From the NCBI GenBank assembly GCA_002339265.1, contig DDKG01000081.1:1-8439 (forward strand): a stretch of DNA of 8,439 nucleotides. Direction: 5' to 3'. The translations under genes were made by a program, and so were the position numbers. Under the pieces are notes generated by a model, which worked only from the letters and a program-made list of their open reading frames with translations, was not told the origin of the DNA and did not search any database. This DNA comes from Massilia sp. UBA2604 (GTDB lineage Bacteria; Pseudomonadota; Gammaproteobacteria; Burkholderiales; Burkholderiaceae_D). Positions 7,212 through 8,439 of the stretch are shown here, one piece after another; position 1 is the stretch's first letter, and the number at the start of each line of letters is the position of its first letter.

Positions 7212-7237
7212 GCGGCAGCATGACAATCTGACCCGGG

Positions 7238-7264
7238 AAGGGGCGCTGCGGCGCCCCTTTTTTT
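7238..7264 (+). terminator. Intrinsic terminator of the cstA operon
   Basis: A perfect 7-bp GC stem, GGGGCGC (7240-7246) and GCGCCCC (7251-7257), closes on a TGCG loop. AA before and TT after extend it by two pairs, and seven T follow (7258-7264). It lies 26 bp after the YbdD-type stop and ends the cstA two-gene unit. The downstream kinase should therefore have its own promoter. Confidence 0.93.
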
Positions 7265-7435
7265 GTTCCAGTCGCGATGCTGTGCGACACAGAATTGTTC
7301 CGTTTGCCAGATTTGCGGATTCGCAAAGCTGTTCCCTCCCCTAGCCCGTATATTTTTTTCCTGCGGGATCTTGCCCGCTAGGAGGATCTGCACCGTTGCC
7401 GGATCCGCTGCGCTGTGCCGTTTGCGGGAACCACG
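7265..7435 (+). promoter_or_regulatory. Leader region of the CHASE8 kinase with inverted repeats and a detached Shine-Dalgarno
   Basis: This 171-bp non-coding stretch holds several small symmetric elements: CTGTG/CACAG around CGA (7280-7292), TTTGCG/CGCAAA around GATT (7312-7327), and GCGGG/CCCGC around ATCTTG (7363-7378). TATATT (7349-7354) followed by a T-rich run is the best -10 candidate (5/6) but lacks a matching -35. GGAGGA (7381-7386) is a strong Shine-Dalgarno right after the last hairpin, yet it is 49 nt from the kinase ATG. The possible promoter and any RNA-level control are inference. Confidence 0.4.
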
Positions 7436-8439
7436 ATGCAGAATTTGGAGCGCTCGAGCCTGAACCGGAAGCTGAACATCATCTCGCTGCTCTCGACGGC
7501 GACCGCGCTGCTGTTCGTGTTCTGCGCCTTCGCCGCCACCTCCGTCATCAATCACCGCAAGGCCGAGGGCCTGCAACTGGCCGCCTTCGCGCGCGTGATC
7601 GGCGCCGCCACCTCCGCCGACCTGATGCTGGTCGACCGGCGCCAGGCCGGCGCCACGCTGGCGGCGCTGGAAGCCCAGCAGGACATCTCGGCGGCGGTGC
7701 TGTACGACCGCTTCGGCCGGCCGCTGGCCGAGTACCGCTCGCCGTCGCGCCTGAGCGCCGAGCTGCCCTCGCTCGACGACCTCGATCTGGACACGCTGAA
7801 CGACGCCAACCGCGCCGGCCGCTTCCTGCTGTCGCGCCACATGCGCGTGGTGCACGAGGTACGCCACGGCGAGCTGCCAGTCGGCGCGATCATGATCGAG
7901 GCCGACCTGCTGCCGATGTGGCTCGAGATCCTGGCCAGCCTGGTGGTGATCGGACTGGCGATGGGGGCCGCGCTGCTGGTCTCGCTGGGCCTCTCCCGGC
8001 CCCTCAAGCGCAGCATCGCCGAGCCGATCGCCAGGCTGATCCACGCCGCGCAAAAGGTCTCGGCCAGCCAGAACTACGCCCTGCGCGTGCAGCACAAGCG
8101 CAGCGACGAACTGGGCGTGCTGATCGACAGCTTCAACACCATGCTGGCCCAGATCGAAGACCGCGGCACGGCCTTGCTGCACCACCGCGACGAACTCGAA
8201 CGCCAGGTCGGCGTGCGCACCGAGCAGCTGGAAAAGGCCAAGAACGCGGCCGAAGCGGCTAGCCGCGCCAAGAGCGGGTTCCTCGCCACCATGAGCCACG
8301 AGATCCGCACCCCGATGAACGGCGTGCTGGGCATGACCGAGATGCTGCTGGCCACCGAGCTGACCGAGGCCCAGCGCAGCTACACGCAGCTGGTCAAGCG
8401 CTCGGGCGAGCACCTCCTGGTGATCATCAACGACATCCT
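7436..8439 (+). CDS. CHASE8-HAMP-HisKA sensor histidine kinase (partial, probably hybrid)
   Basis: The first 334 codons of a membrane sensor kinase run off the right edge. TM1 is about 16-38. An extracytoplasmic CHASE8-like domain spans about 42-160 ([20 protein letters not shown], then [34 protein letters not shown]). TM2 is about 165-185, followed by HAMP (about 186-240, with [19 protein letters not shown]), a coiled coil (about 245-280) and HisKA with [19 protein letters not shown], phospho-acceptor H288. In other proteobacteria CHASE8 kinases of this build are usually followed by HATPase, receiver and sometimes Hpt domains, so a hybrid kinase is likely but not visible. The ligand is unknown. 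ATG at 7436 has GGGAA about six bases upstream; an in-frame GTG at 7415 is a weaker alternative. It follows the cstA terminator on the same strand and is probably a separate transcription unit. Confidence 0.93.
   Translation, partial: MQNLERSSLNRKLNIISLLSTATALLFVFCAFAATSVINHRKAEGLQLAAFARVIGAATSADLMLVDRRQAGATLAALEAQQDISAAVLYDRFGRPLAEYRSPSRLSAELPSLDDLDLDTLNDANRAGRFLLSRHMRVVHEVRHGELPVGAIMIEADLLPMWLEILASLVVIGLAMGAALLVSLGLSRPLKRSIAEPIARLIHAAQKVSASQNYALRVQHKRSDELGVLIDSFNTMLAQIEDRGTALLHHRDELERQVGVRTEQLEKAKNAAEAASRAKSGFLATMSHEIRTPMNGVLGMTEMLLATELTEAQRSYTQLVKRSGEHLLVIINDI

Noticed and set aside
4819..7326. 835-codon minus-strand open frame antisense to cstA
   Set aside because: Its protein is His/Gly/Asp/Arg/Gln-rich low-complexity sequence with no family likeness, and it lies opposite a gene with full CstA motifs. 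It is a by-product of GC-rich codon use.
7263..7335. Three GTTCC repeats about 32-34 bp apart after the cstA terminator
   Set aside because: Five to seven bases each, with the first copy in the terminator tail; too short to separate from chance.
7396..8262. 288-codon plus-strand frame starting at TTG after GGAGGA
   Set aside because: It overlaps the CHASE8 kinase in another frame and its Arg/Pro-rich protein matches nothing; kept only as a remark on the detached Shine-Dalgarno.
7181..8413. 410-codon minus-strand open frame opposite the CHASE8 kinase
   Set aside because: Same Gln/Arg/Gly/Ala-rich shadow composition; it also spans the cstA terminator.

Overview
The window is GC-rich and densely coded. 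It reads as chromosomal DNA of a betaproteobacterium, most likely Burkholderiales/Oxalobacteraceae (Massilia-like). This rests on codon bias, family resemblance and the mix of genes; no search could be run. It holds seven protein genes, two of them cut by the window edges, and no RNA gene, insertion sequence, CRISPR array or other mobile element that I can see.

Left half, all on the minus strand, transcribed from about 4750 down to 1: a membrane sensor histidine kinase with a periplasmic sCache_2-type domain (3384-4748); its NarL/LuxR-type response regulator (2731-3387, GTG start overlapping the kinase stop); after a 92-bp AT-rich gap, a protein with a degenerate EAL-like half and an HDOD domain (1472-2638); and, overlapping it by 8 bp, a PAS-GGDEF-EAL protein whose C-terminus lies outside the window (1-1479).

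Right half, plus strand: cstA, a 688-residue carbon-starvation-family transporter (4951-7017), then a 64-residue YbdD/YjiX-family protein starting in the cstA stop codon (7017-7211), closed by a strong intrinsic terminator (7238-7264). After a 171-bp leader a CHASE8-HAMP-HisKA sensor kinase begins (7436) and runs off the right edge.

The most informative part is the 202-bp divergent region between the sensor kinase and cstA (4749-4950). It is packed with symmetric elements: ACGT-centred repeats near the kinase, a 25-bp imperfect dyad in the middle, and a perfect 12-bp palindrome next to an AT-rich possible -10 of cstA. The simplest reading is a carboxylate-sensing two-component system (pyruvate or a related C2-C3 acid, from the Cache type) controlling the adjacent CstA/YbdD uptake unit and itself. 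This arrangement plays the same role as, but uses different protein families from, the LytS/LytR-type BtsSR and YpdAB systems that control pyruvate uptake in Escherichia coli. The two c-di-GMP-type genes behind the regulator may tie the same signal to motility or biofilm decisions. All regulatory links are inference; the gene identities are well supported.
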